From positions 1-36,696 of the forward strand of contig CAIOHY010000531.1 in assembly GCA_903858205.1 (NCBI GenBank): a DNA stretch of 36,696 bases, read 5' to 3'. The notes under the pieces are model-generated. The model was not told the DNA's origin. It was given only the letters and a program-made list of their open reading frames with translations, and made no database searches. Below, piece by piece: positions 16,152-23,959 of this stretch. The translations under genes and the position numbers were made by a program. This stretch comes from an uncultured Cellvibrio sp. (GTDB taxonomy: Bacteria; Pseudomonadota; Gammaproteobacteria; Pseudomonadales; Cellvibrionaceae). Positions within the stretch are counted from its first letter, which is position 1. Every line of letters starts with the position of its first letter.

Positions 16152-16598
16152 ATGGCAACTCACACAATTAATATTCATCGCGTTATTCGTGCTGAACGTG
16201 AATTACTTTATCGCGCATTTTTGGATGCGGCTGCGTTATCAAAATGGCTTCCCCCCAATGGATTTACCTGCACGGTTGATCATATCGACGCGGTTGTGGG
16301 TGGCACGTTTAGAATGTCATTCACAAATTTTGCGTCCGGCGGTAGTCATTCATTTGGCGGAAAATATCTTGAATTAATTCCATATGAATTAATTCGCTAT
16401 ACAGACGCATTTGATGACCCCAATTTAGCCGGAGAAATACAAGTCACTATTAAACTAAAAAAGGTGTTGTGCGGCACCGAGCTAACTATTGAGCAAGCAG
16501 GCATTCCCGAGGTTATACCGCCAGAAATGTGCTACATGGGGTGGCAAGAGTCATTAATCTTGTTAGCGAAACTGGTAGAAACGGTAGTGGCGGAATAG
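16152..16598 (+). CDS. SRPBCC / AHSA1-domain protein
   Basis: This is a small (148 aa) START-like hydrophobic-cavity protein of the activator-of-Hsp90 (AHSA1) group. The family pattern is visible as VIRAERELLYRAFLDAAALSKWLPPNGFT near the N-terminus, VGGTFRMSFTNF in the middle, and a C-terminal amphipathic helix beginning GWQESLILLAKLVE. The start at 16152 fits the domain boundary and has AGCGGA upstream; the frame remains open further upstream without family similarity. It follows the PaiB-like gene by 94 bp on the same strand and may be co-transcribed. Ligand and function are unknown. Confidence 0.87.
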   Translation: MATHTINIHRVIRAERELLYRAFLDAAALSKWLPPNGFTCTVDHIDAVVGGTFRMSFTNFASGGSHSFGGKYLELIPYELIRYTDAFDDPNLAGEIQVTIKLKKVLCGTELTIEQAGIPEVIPPEMCYMGWQESLILLAKLVETVVAE

Positions 16599-16812
16599 AA
16601 GTAACCGCAGTGGTTATTTCCGCACTACCGCATAACATTTGCAGGGGCACGGATTGCCCTAATCGGCAGTTGATACGCGCATGTGCGCTGAAATTTACAA
16701 AAAAAGTGATAGGCAGTGAATCCAAAGTAAAACCTGGCTGTGTCTAAGGTTGGTCGTAGCGTTACAAGTTATGAATTGAATCAGTAATTTAGCCAGCCAA
16801 ATTGGACAATAT

Positions 16813-17619
16813 ATGTCGTTAAAATTATTTCTTACAGCTATCACTTTATTATTTGCCTCGTTAGCATTTTCTGAGCCTAGCGCATCCAACACGCCTAATC
16901 ATGCAGGCAATGCAAAGAAAATTCTTATTATTGCTTCAAACGTGACCGACATGGGTGATCCAGAAAAACACGAGGCAAGGAATGATCTCTGGGAGTACGC
17001 ACCGCCATACCATGTATTTGTTTCGCATGGTTACGAGGTGGACTTTGCTTCTCCGCTGGGTGGTGCCGTGCCGTTTGCGCGGGAGCCATTGGGGATTAGC
17101 AGCTATACCATCAAATATGAGGGGTTCTTGAGTAAAGCCAACAACTCCTTGGCGCCTAAGCAGTTGAACCCAAGCGAGTACTCAGCAGTGTTCATCGGCG
17201 GGGGTTACGGAAATATTTTTGATGTGGCCTCTAATAAAAGTTTGCTCGGAATTATTGCGAAAATTTATGAAAGTGGCGGAGTAATTGGAAGCGTTGGCCA
17301 TGGCGCTGGCGCCTTTGCAAACGCAACGCTTTCCAGTGGTCAGCCTCTTGTAAAGGGTAAGCGTATTGCAGGTTTCCCCAACTCAACAGAAAAAGAAAAG
17401 GACTGGGCAAAACAAGGAAGCCTACTGCCTTTTTTAGTTGAAGAGAGGCTTAAAGAAAAAGGCGCGATTACAGTGAACAAAGACAATATTCCAGACAAGC
17501 ACGATGTCATTATTGATGATCGCATTGTCTCGACGATGTTCCTGCCATCTGCCGCATTGGTAGCTAAAGAAATGCTTATCGTGCTCGAGAAAAGCGGAGA
17601 GCCTAATAAATCCAAATAG
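16813..17619 (+). CDS. exported DJ-1/PfpI-like protein lacking the nucleophilic cysteine
   Basis: The 268 residues begin with a Sec-type signal peptide (MSLKLFLTAITLLFASLAFS, about residues 1-20), followed by a DJ-1/PfpI (ThiJ, Hsp31-class) domain with KKILIIASNVTDMGD, the YEVDFASPLGG strand and YSAVFIGGGYGNIFD. The nucleophile elbow, normally A-x-C-H-G-P, reads GSVGHGAGAF, so the cysteine is replaced by glycine. The elbow His is kept and the preceding glycine-rich strand is intact. It therefore cannot be a standard DJ-1 glyoxalase, deglycase or peptidase. Export to the periplasm is also unusual for this superfamily. Its function is unknown; a binding or structural role is possible. It is separate from the SRPBCC gene (214 bp gap). 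Confidence 0.85.
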   Translation: MSLKLFLTAITLLFASLAFSEPSASNTPNHAGNAKKILIIASNVTDMGDPEKHEARNDLWEYAPPYHVFVSHGYEVDFASPLGGAVPFAREPLGISSYTIKYEGFLSKANNSLAPKQLNPSEYSAVFIGGGYGNIFDVASNKSLLGIIAKIYESGGVIGSVGHGAGAFANATLSSGQPLVKGKRIAGFPNSTEKEKDWAKQGSLLPFLVEERLKEKGAITVNKDNIPDKHDVIIDDRIVSTMFLPSAALVAKEMLIVLEKSGEPNKSK

Positions 17620-17777
17620 GCTACGAAAAAGATTAACAAGCGACTGCGGTAGGAATCGGATCAAATCACCTGATCTACCTAGACTCCTGACAGCAGCGAG
17701 TCTCACGGCGGCTTGCTTCGCGAAGCGCGCCCTACTTCACAGGAATGCACAGCACTTGGTGCCGAGCATTAGTTTTG

Positions 17778-18497
17778 TTAGTTAACCCCCAACAACCGCT
17801 GCGTTTCCTTGCGCACGACCGCGTAACATTCGCAGGCGCATTGCTCTAACATTTTGCGATTTGTTACTGAAATATGCCCGCGTCTATAACTAATGCAACC
17901 CATACTTTGCAAGCTCGCCGCAGCGGCGGTGACGCTTTCGCGGCGCACGCCGAGCATGTTGGCAACTAATTCTTGCGTGAGAACAAATTCACCCGAGCTA
18001 ATGCGATCCAAGGTAAGCAACAGCCAGCGGCTGAGTTGTTGCTCTACGGAATGATGGCGATTGCACGCGGCGGTTTGTGATACTTGCGTGATCAATGCTT
18101 GGGTGTAGCGCAATAAAATCTGCTGCAATTGCCCGTGCCGATTAAATTCAGTTTTTACCTGTGAGCGCTCCAAACGATACGCGTAGCCCGTGGTGTGTAC
18201 CATCGCGGAACTGGGTGTAGTGTTGCCGCCGGTAAACAGCGAAATGCCCACCATACCGTCATTACCGACACCGGAAATTTCTGCTGACGCACCCGAGGCA
18301 GTCACGTAGTGCAATGACACTATGGCGCTGGTAGGAAAATACGCGTGTTGTAATTGCGTATTGGGTTCGTAGAGCATATCGCCCAAGCGCAGGGGCACCA
18401 ATTCCAAATGCTCCGCGAGCCTTTCCAGATCAGAGTCCGGTAAGGTGCCAAGCAATCCATTCAGACGAGGATGTTGCGTCTGGTCAGCCGTTGCCAT
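17778..18497 (-). CDS. Crp/Fnr-family transcription regulator (paralogue 1)
   Basis: This 239-residue regulator has an N-terminal cyclic-nucleotide-binding-type beta-roll (LGDMLYEPNTQLQHAYFPTSAIVSL...SAEISGVGNDGMVGI) and a C-terminal winged helix (LTQELVANMLGVRRESVTAAAASL). It ends CECYAVVRKETQRLLG. No Fnr-type N-terminal cysteine cluster is seen, and the exact effector is unclear. The start is set at the ATG at 18497 because AAAGGTG precedes it and the protein then begins where its paralogue at 22791-23570 begins; a longer frame opens at 18590 inside the upstream gene. It is last in an apparent operon with a histidine kinase and response regulator. Confidence 0.9.
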   Translation of the reverse strand: MATADQTQHPRLNGLLGTLPDSDLERLAEHLELVPLRLGDMLYEPNTQLQHAYFPTSAIVSLHYVTASGASAEISGVGNDGMVGISLFTGGNTTPSSAMVHTTGYAYRLERSQVKTEFNRHGQLQQILLRYTQALITQVSQTAACNRHHSVEQQLSRWLLLTLDRISSGEFVLTQELVANMLGVRRESVTAAAASLQSMGCISYRRGHISVTNRKMLEQCACECYAVVRKETQRLLGVN

Positions 18498-18558
18498 AGA
18501 TGCACCTTTGGGTTTTGCAACGGCGACATTAGTAACCGCTGATCTGCGCGCATCCTGA

Positions 18559-19419
18559 TTAGATACTGGCGGTATTGTTGATACTGGCACTGCTGTACAC
18601 CATTTGTTTGCATTCCACGCCTATGCCGCGATAACCAATAAATCGGCAGGATTGATCGAACATGGGCTCGCCGCTCACGCGGTAATGTTGTTGGGAACCA
18701 TCGGAATGGGTGCGGCTGAAGGCGAAATCGATAAAAGGTTGGCGTGCTTCAATGGTCGCATGCAATTGCGCGCGTTCGGCTGCATCCCAACCATCGTGAC
18801 CAGTTTCATTTGCGCTGCCTTCAAGTGTATCAACGCGGATGCCGAGCATGTCTAATACCGGCCCTGATACTTTGGTGAAATAGCCGCGTTGGTCTTGCTC
18901 CCAATACCAATCCGACGCTAGCTCGGTGAGGCTGCGAAACCGCGCTTCACTTTCACGCAATTCTGCTGTGCGTTCGGCAATTTTTTCTTCCAACAATTTA
19001 TTGTGATCTTCTAATTTTTTATACAGCAAACGTACTTCCAACATATTACTAATGCGTGTTTTTACTTCGATTACACCAAAGGGTTTACTAATAAAATCTT
19101 TTGCGCCCGCCTGCAGTGCACGTAATTTGTGTGCGGGCTGCGCGGTTAATACGATAACGGGCAAATAGGCGTCGGTAATATTGGTGCGCAACCCCGCCAT
19201 AACTTCAAAGCCATCCATGCGGGGCATTTGTAAATCAAGCAGAATTAAATCGTACTGATGCTGGCGATGCAGTGCGCAGACTTCAGTTGGATTAAGTGTG
19301 GCGGTCACATTTTTGTAGCCCGCGTCACTGAGCAGCTCTTCCAACAACTGCACATTACTGAGCTGATCATCGACAATCAAAATCTTCGCAGTGAGCAGAT
19401 CCAGTGTGGTGAGCATCAT
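18559..19419 (-). CDS. response regulator with C-terminal PAS domain
   Basis: The 286 residues hold a receiver domain (about 12-125), with the phospho-acceptor Asp in LILLDLQMPRMDGFEV, the acidic pair in ILIVDDQ, and the conserved Lys in FISKPF. A linker coiled coil (KKLEDHNKLLEEKIAERTAELRESEARF) leads to a PAS domain (DWYWEQDQRGYFTKVSGPVLDMLG...HYRVSGEPMFD, to about 270). There is no DNA-binding, GGDEF or HD-GYP output, so it probably relays through protein contacts. It overlaps the upstream histidine kinase by 4 bp (ATGA-type coupling). The downstream Crp/Fnr gene follows after 61 bp. It is the likely partner of the neighbouring kinase, although that kinase appears damaged. Confidence 0.9.
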   Translation of the reverse strand: MMLTTLDLLTAKILIVDDQLSNVQLLEELLSDAGYKNVTATLNPTEVCALHRQHQYDLILLDLQMPRMDGFEVMAGLRTNITDAYLPVIVLTAQPAHKLRALQAGAKDFISKPFGVIEVKTRISNMLEVRLLYKKLEDHNKLLEEKIAERTAELRESEARFRSLTELASDWYWEQDQRGYFTKVSGPVLDMLGIRVDTLEGSANETGHDGWDAAERAQLHATIEARQPFIDFAFSRTHSDGSQQHYRVSGEPMFDQSCRFIGYRGIGVECKQMVYSSASINNTASI

Positions 19420-20648
19420 AATGCGCGCTCTGCTTGTGCTACCGGCGCCGGATGAGCATCCACATATTTGAGTGTGAGATCGAGCGTATCCATAAATTCA
19501 TTCACTTTAATGGGTTTGGTGAGATAACGAAAAAAGCCCGCATCCAAACCCTTGGCGATATCGCGCGGCATTGCAAAGGGTTGAAATAATTGTTCGATTT
19601 GCTCAGGTGCTAAACCCGAACCCGCATCTTCAACGGCGATGCGAATACGCCCCGGCACTCGCTCCTCACAAGTCACAGTAACGCTGCCGCCGATACGGTT
19701 GTATTTGATGGCATTGGAGAGCAAATTAATTAGCACTTGTTTTACCCGCGTGCGATCGGCTTTTACAAAATGGCGCATGCCCAGCGGTGGAAACGTCACG
19801 CTGATGCCGCGCTTGTGCGCTTGCGGTTCAATCATCGCTGCGCACTCCAGCATCACATCCGCCAGCCCCATAGGTTCAAGCGAGAGCGATAATTTTCCCG
19901 ATTCAATTAATGCGAGATCCAGAATTTCGTTAATCAATTCCAGCAGATACCAACCCGCTTGTAATATCTGCTCAATGCTGCGTTTTTGCGTTTCTGTCGG
20001 CGGTGGATTGCCTGACTCAATTAATTGCGCAACCCCCAAAATCGCACTCAGTGGTGTGCGCAATTCGTGACTCATGCTGGAAAGAAAATCGGATTTGGCC
20101 AGATTGGCTTTTTCAGCCACTGCCATCGCTTGGGTTAGTTTTAACTCGGCCTGTTTACGCTGGGAATTGTCGGTGGCTATTAATAAATAGCCAATCAATG
20201 CATCCTCATCATCGCGCAGCGGTGTGATTGAGACGATTGCCGGAAAACGGCTGCCGTCTTTGCAGATGTAAGTGAGTTCGTAAATATCTTCAATGCCGCG
20301 CGATGCCTTGAAGGTGAGCGCCTCAAAACCGGGCTTGATTTCGGTATTCAGTTCCACACTCAATAACTGCGCACGCGCCATGACTTCTTGCGGGTCATGT
20401 ATATCGCTCGGCGTAATTTTATTGATGACATCAGCGGCAGCGTAGCCCAGCGTGCGCTCTGCACCAATGTTAAATAATTGGATAATGCCTTTTTCATCGG
20501 TTGCGATAATCGAAAAATTCGCGCTGTTTAAAATCGCATTTTGCAGCGCGCCGGTTTTTAACAGCGCTTGCTCCCGCCTTATTTCATTCATACTCTCAGT
20601 ACTGCGTATATTGGTGGGAGAACCAGCATTCTCTTTTACATTAATCAT
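19416..20648 (-). CDS. PAS-domain histidine kinase with apparent internal deletion
   Basis: The 410 residues run PAS (about 35-165), then HisKA with the phospho-accepting His194 in SHELRTPL, then an HATPase_c fold with the N box NLLSNAIKYN and the G1 box VEDAGSGLAPEQIEQLFQPF. Directly after the F-box Pro-Phe the sequence jumps at about residue 358/359 (near base 19574) into AMPRDIAKGLDAGFFRYLTKPI. This is the last third of a receiver domain, where ANAMPRDI...YLTKPI is typical. The G2 box and ATP lid, and the first two thirds of the receiver including its phospho-Asp, are missing. This suggests an in-frame deletion of roughly 150-200 codons in a former hybrid kinase. Whether it still binds ATP is doubtful. 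AAGGGA precedes the ATG. It is transcribed first in an operon with the REC-PAS and Crp/Fnr genes. Confidence 0.88.
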   Translation of the reverse strand: MINVKENAGSPTNIRSTESMNEIRREQALLKTGALQNAILNSANFSIIATDEKGIIQLFNIGAERTLGYAAADVINKITPSDIHDPQEVMARAQLLSVELNTEIKPGFEALTFKASRGIEDIYELTYICKDGSRFPAIVSITPLRDDEDALIGYLLIATDNSQRKQAELKLTQAMAVAEKANLAKSDFLSSMSHELRTPLSAILGVAQLIESGNPPPTETQKRSIEQILQAGWYLLELINEILDLALIESGKLSLSLEPMGLADVMLECAAMIEPQAHKRGISVTFPPLGMRHFVKADRTRVKQVLINLLSNAIKYNRIGGSVTVTCEERVPGRIRIAVEDAGSGLAPEQIEQLFQPFAMPRDIAKGLDAGFFRYLTKPIKVNEFMDTLDLTLKYVDAHPAPVAQAERAL

Positions 20649-20690
20649 GTACCAATCCCTTAAAAAAATGATTCAACAGTAACTGGAACG

Positions 20691-20716
20691 AGGTGGTGCA
20701 GATGTACGCACCACCT
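20691..20716. other. hairpin downstream of the OmpA-type gene
   Basis: A perfect 9-bp stem, AGGTGGTGC / GCACCACCT with an 8-base loop, lies between the ompA-type 3' end and the kinase start. No T-run follows on either strand, so it is not a classical terminator. It may protect the porin mRNA 3' end or attenuate read-through. Confidence 0.5.
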
Positions 20717-20762
20717 GAGGCAACCAGGAATCTTCATCATTATTTAAGGTGCTGTCTGTACG

Positions 20763-22253
20763 CTACCGAACATAAGTAAAAATCACATTGACGCGGCGAT
20801 TATCTTGCTGGCCTGCCGCACTGGTGTTGTACGAATAGCGGCGGGTTTTACCAAAACCTTCCGCCGTTAAACGCGAGCGTTCAATGTCTTCATTCGTTAC
20901 CAGATAATCCACCACATTTTGTGCACGTTTCAGGGAAATCTCCTGCGCCAGTGCCGGTGTGGCTTGCAAGTTAGCGGTGTGCCCCTCAACCGTCGCAGTC
21001 ACGGTTTTATTGTCTTTCAAAAATTTCGCAACCTTGGACAGTTCACTGTGGTATTCGGGCTTCACCTTCGCGCTATTAATATCGAATTCGATCAACATGC
21101 CCATAGTCGCACGGGCTGCGGCGGGTGATAGCCCCTCAATATCACTGACGCAGGCGATCACGGTATTGATGCGACGGTTTGCGCGTTTGCCATCTTCCGT
21201 TGCATTATCCGCAACCGGACGAGTATCACCGTAACCGACTGCAGAAATACGGTCGCTTGCAATACGCTGCTCACGCACCAAATAACTCTTTACACTCTCC
21301 GCCCGGTCACGCGACAAGCGTTGATTGGCTTCCGGCTTACCGATGTTATCGGTGTGGCCTTCAATAATCGCATTGGTGTCCGGGTATTTTTTTAGATAGG
21401 TGCCAACCACAGCGAGGCGCTCCCAATCTTCGCGTTGGATTTCATCGTTATTAATTTCAAACTGAATATCCAACATGCTGCAATATTCTTCAGTGAGTTT
21501 TTCACTTCGCTTGGTAACAGGTGCTGCCACAACGTCTGCAACCGGCGCTGCATTTTGCTCACCAAAGCGATAAAGCGCACCCAGTGAATACATACTGATT
21601 TTTCCGTTGTTGCCAATCACGTCATTGATGGCATATCGCTCTGCTTCAACACGCATGGAAAATTGTTGCGTGAAATCATATTGCAGACCGCCGCCCCATT
21701 TCATATCGGTATCGCGCTCACGGCGATTAGGATCGGTAACGACAACACTATCGCTTCCTTGAAAGCGATCTTTCGCTTCACTGTAATGCACACCGGCGCG
21801 GGCAAAAGCGGACATTTTTTCTGTGAATGGTACTGAGCCAACCAAATCAATATTAATTCCTTTCGTTTTGGTTCTGGTTTTTAGCGCGCCAACTTGATTT
21901 TTAATGGCGCGCGAACCAAATTGACCTAAATCGAAATAGCCAGCTTCTAATGCGAAGTTATCATTCAGTTGATAACCGGCAAATACTTTGTAGCCATTAT
22001 CGCGGTCATCATCCGTAATCGAATTCAAACCGCCGCCGATTACACGGTTGGCAATCGCACCATCATCAATACTCTCATGGGTTTGGCCGATATTTAAACC
22101 GCCGTACCAATTAGAACTGAGATCGTATTTGTTATCCGCTTGTGCATATAACAGCGGGCTGGAAACCATAGCGGCAATACTGATAGCCAATGCAAGGCGG
22201 GTTGGTTGCAACGATTTTTTGCGCAAATACATTTGAGTAGTTGTGTGTTTCAT
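20763..22253 (-). CDS. OmpA-family outer-membrane protein with two tandem OmpA C-terminal domains
   Basis: The 496 residues start with a signal peptide (cleavage about after AQA, residue 39). An eight-stranded OmpA-like barrel follows (about 40-235; WYGGLNIGQTHES, GYKVFAGYQLNDNFALEAGYFDLG, FSMRVEAERYAI). Two peptidoglycan-binding OmpA domains come next instead of one. The first has IQFEINNDEI, IIEGHTDNIG, RLSRDRAESVKSYL and GYGDTRPVADN. The second has IEFDINSAKV, TVEGHTANLQ, SLKRAQNVVDYL and GFGKTRRYSYN. In the second domain the HTDxxG motif has become HTANLQ, losing the aspartate that usually contacts diaminopimelate, so its binding may be altered. Two cysteines (near EYCSM and VIACVSD) bracket the first domain. 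GGAG precedes the ATG at good spacing. It anchors outer membrane to cell wall. Confidence 0.92.
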   Translation of the reverse strand: MKHTTTQMYLRKKSLQPTRLALAISIAAMVSSPLLYAQADNKYDLSSNWYGGLNIGQTHESIDDGAIANRVIGGGLNSITDDDRDNGYKVFAGYQLNDNFALEAGYFDLGQFGSRAIKNQVGALKTRTKTKGINIDLVGSVPFTEKMSAFARAGVHYSEAKDRFQGSDSVVVTDPNRRERDTDMKWGGGLQYDFTQQFSMRVEAERYAINDVIGNNGKISMYSLGALYRFGEQNAAPVADVVAAPVTKRSEKLTEEYCSMLDIQFEINNDEIQREDWERLAVVGTYLKKYPDTNAIIEGHTDNIGKPEANQRLSRDRAESVKSYLVREQRIASDRISAVGYGDTRPVADNATEDGKRANRRINTVIACVSDIEGLSPAAARATMGMLIEFDINSAKVKPEYHSELSKVAKFLKDNKTVTATVEGHTANLQATPALAQEISLKRAQNVVDYLVTNEDIERSRLTAEGFGKTRRYSYNTSAAGQQDNRRVNVIFTYVR

Positions 22254-22448
22254 GTGTAACTCCGGGAGAGGTGCCGTCCATGATTGCGCAGGTTGCGCAG
22301 ACTGACCTTAGGCTCAATAAGTTGAGCGGCTTCTTCGGTTTTGAGTATCGGAGTTTTTAACGGCGAGGTCGGTGCGTTGGCGAACTTATTATTTATTGGC
22401 GCGCTGATGATTCAACATCAACGAGCCAAGCGTGAGAATTGAAACAGT

Positions 22449-22598
22449 TTATCTAACCCGCATATCGTTCTTAACCGATCTAACACCCTCGATTGAACGC
22501 GTAATATTCGCGGCTTTATTTATGTCGCCTTGTGAACTCACAAAACCGCTCAACTGCACAACACCTTTAAAAGTCTCCACATTAATAGCGAGTTGTTT
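22449..22598 (-). pseudogene. BON-domain protein remnant (5'-truncated)
   Basis: Forty-nine sense codons on the minus strand end at a TAA (22449-22451) and encode INVETFKGVVQLSGFV followed by SSQGDINKAANITRSIEGVR and SVKNDMRVR. This is the C-terminal part of a BON domain, as in OsmY-like periplasmic proteins. Immediately upstream in the same frame is a TAA (22599-22601), and no start codon or signal peptide is visible, so the N-terminal half has been lost. I found no further BON sequence in other frames upstream. A GTG inside the fragment could start a roughly 43-residue peptide, but that is unlikely to be functional. Confidence 0.8.
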
Positions 22599-22718
22599 TT
22601 ATGTGCGCTTGCGCACCGACAGGGATTATTGCAAACGACAAGCTAGCGTTGTTAATCACTCAAACAAGGTCATCAACAGGAAAATGCAGTTTCACTTGCC
22701 GGATGCGAGGGCGCATAC

Positions 22719-22755
22719 ATTCAACATCTGCCAATGGAATGACCAGATGTTGAAT
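22719..22755. repeat. 12-bp perfect inverted repeat (hairpin)
   Basis: ATTCAACATCTG (22719-22730) and CAGATGTTGAAT (22744-22755) form a perfect 12-bp stem with a 13-base loop. It lies between the BON remnant and the end of the second Crp/Fnr gene. No T-run follows on either strand. A second short palindrome, TACCGTGCGGTA, lies at 22768-22779. Confidence 0.7.
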
Positions 22756-22790
22756 CATGGAAGTGAGTACCGTGCGGTAAGAAACATTCA

Positions 22791-23570
22791 TCACTGTACA
22801 CAGGGAGGTACTCTGACCACACGAGGCAGGAGTGCCGGGCGCAGCGATGCAGCAGGTGTTAAGGGGCATGGCATTAGCCGGTCAGTTTCTTTTTTTACAA
22901 CGGCGTAACATTCACAGCTTAACTCTTCAAGCTGTGCGCGATCCAATACCGTAATTTGTCCACGCGAATATTCGATCACGCCCAATTTTTGTAATTTGCC
23001 GGCGGCCTCGGTTACACCTTCACGCCGCACGCCGAGCATATTGGCGATGAGTTCTTGCGTCATGGTTAAGCGATTGGTGGGTAAACGATCCAGTGACAGC
23101 AACAACCAGCGACAAAGTTGTTGATCAATAGAGTGGTGGCGATTACAGACAGCAGTCTGCGCCATTTGCGTAATCAGTGACTGGGTATAGCGCAAGAGCA
23201 ACATCAAGAGTTCTGAGTGGCGATTAATTTCATCTTTAAATTTTTGTGCTAGCAACCGATACGCATAACCACCACTTTGGATAATCGCGCGGCTCGGCGT
23301 ACTGTCCCCTCCCATAAATAATGCAATACCAATTATACCTTCCTTACCAACAACGGAAATTTCAGCCGATGCGCCATCTTCCATCACATACAACAAGGAC
23401 ACTATGCAATCGACAGGAAAATAGACATGGCGCAAGGTGTCGCCAGATTCATAGAGCACTTTACCTAGTGGCAAAGCTACCAATTCAAGATTAGGCAGGA
23501 GCCGCGCGTACACATCAGCAGGCAAGGCAGCCAGTAAATAATTAATTGACGATTTTGGTGGTTGAGGCAT
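22791..23570 (-). CDS. Crp/Fnr-family transcription regulator (paralogue 2) with C-terminal tail
   Basis: The 259 residues are closely similar to the regulator at 17778-18497 over the whole conserved length. The beta-roll has LGKVLYESGDTLRHVYFPVDCIVSLLYV and SAEISVVGKEGIIGIALFMGGD, and the shared linker region includes TAVCNRHHSIDQQLCRWLLLSLDR. The winged helix is MTQELIANMLGVRREGVTEAAGKL. After CECYAVVKKETDRLM, where the paralogue ends, this copy runs on about 27 residues in a proline/arginine-rich tail (PCPLTPAASLRPALLPRVVR and a few more). That tail is unlike the family, so the 3' end was probably rearranged. It is monocistronic and lies next to the BON remnant. Shared targets or cross-regulation with paralogue 1 are likely but inferred. 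Confidence 0.9.
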   Translation of the reverse strand: MPQPPKSSINYLLAALPADVYARLLPNLELVALPLGKVLYESGDTLRHVYFPVDCIVSLLYVMEDGASAEISVVGKEGIIGIALFMGGDSTPSRAIIQSGGYAYRLLAQKFKDEINRHSELLMLLLRYTQSLITQMAQTAVCNRHHSIDQQLCRWLLLSLDRLPTNRLTMTQELIANMLGVRREGVTEAAGKLQKLGVIEYSRGQITVLDRAQLEELSCECYAVVKKETDRLMPCPLTPAASLRPALLPRVVRVPPCVQ

Positions 23571-23710
23571 AGGTAGTTCTCCAGACGACGAAAGCGCGCT
23601 TCCAAGTGCGCGAATAATACGGCAGCGGCAATGCTCGCTATGTACGCTATCGAACAGACTACGCCTAAATCGCTAACAGAAGTTTTTTAATTCAATACAA
23701 GAGACTGAAA

Positions 23711-23857
23711 ATGGCTGGGATGATAGGTTTTTCACTCGTTATTGTTGGCGCAACCAGTTTTGCGTCGCTGTATGGCTGGCGTGGATTATTCATTTTTTTA
23801 TTAAGCGCCGCGATCATTGCACTACTACTGCGCGCACGGGAATTACGTCGCCTCTAA
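23711..23857 (+). CDS. small membrane protein (48 aa)
   Basis: A short frame encodes MAGMIGFSLVIVGATSFASL and continues with YGWRGLFIFLLSAAIIALLL, ending RARELRRL. It has two hydrophobic stretches (about residues 4-18 and 24-40) and a positively charged C-terminal end, which fits a small inner-membrane protein. An AAGAGA lies about ten bases before the ATG. It is followed by another small membrane protein gene 102 bp downstream. I do not recognise a family. Confidence 0.5.
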   Translation: MAGMIGFSLVIVGATSFASLYGWRGLFIFLLSAAIIALLLRARELRRL

Positions 23858-23959
23858 ACACTTATTTATTGCAATTTTCGCAGGACGTACGCCAGCGAAC
23901 AGATCGCTACCCCGCTAAAAATTATAATGTGGTTTTTCAATTCCAACGAGTGCAACACC

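Noticed and set aside
18497-18590. N-terminal extension of the first Crp/Fnr regulator
   Set aside because: The extension overlaps the upstream gene, lacks similarity to the paralogue, and a better ribosome site precedes the internal ATG.
22432-22908. Plus-strand open frame of 158 codons
   Set aside because: It runs antisense across the BON remnant and the end of the Crp/Fnr gene, with a composition unlike a protein and no ribosome site.
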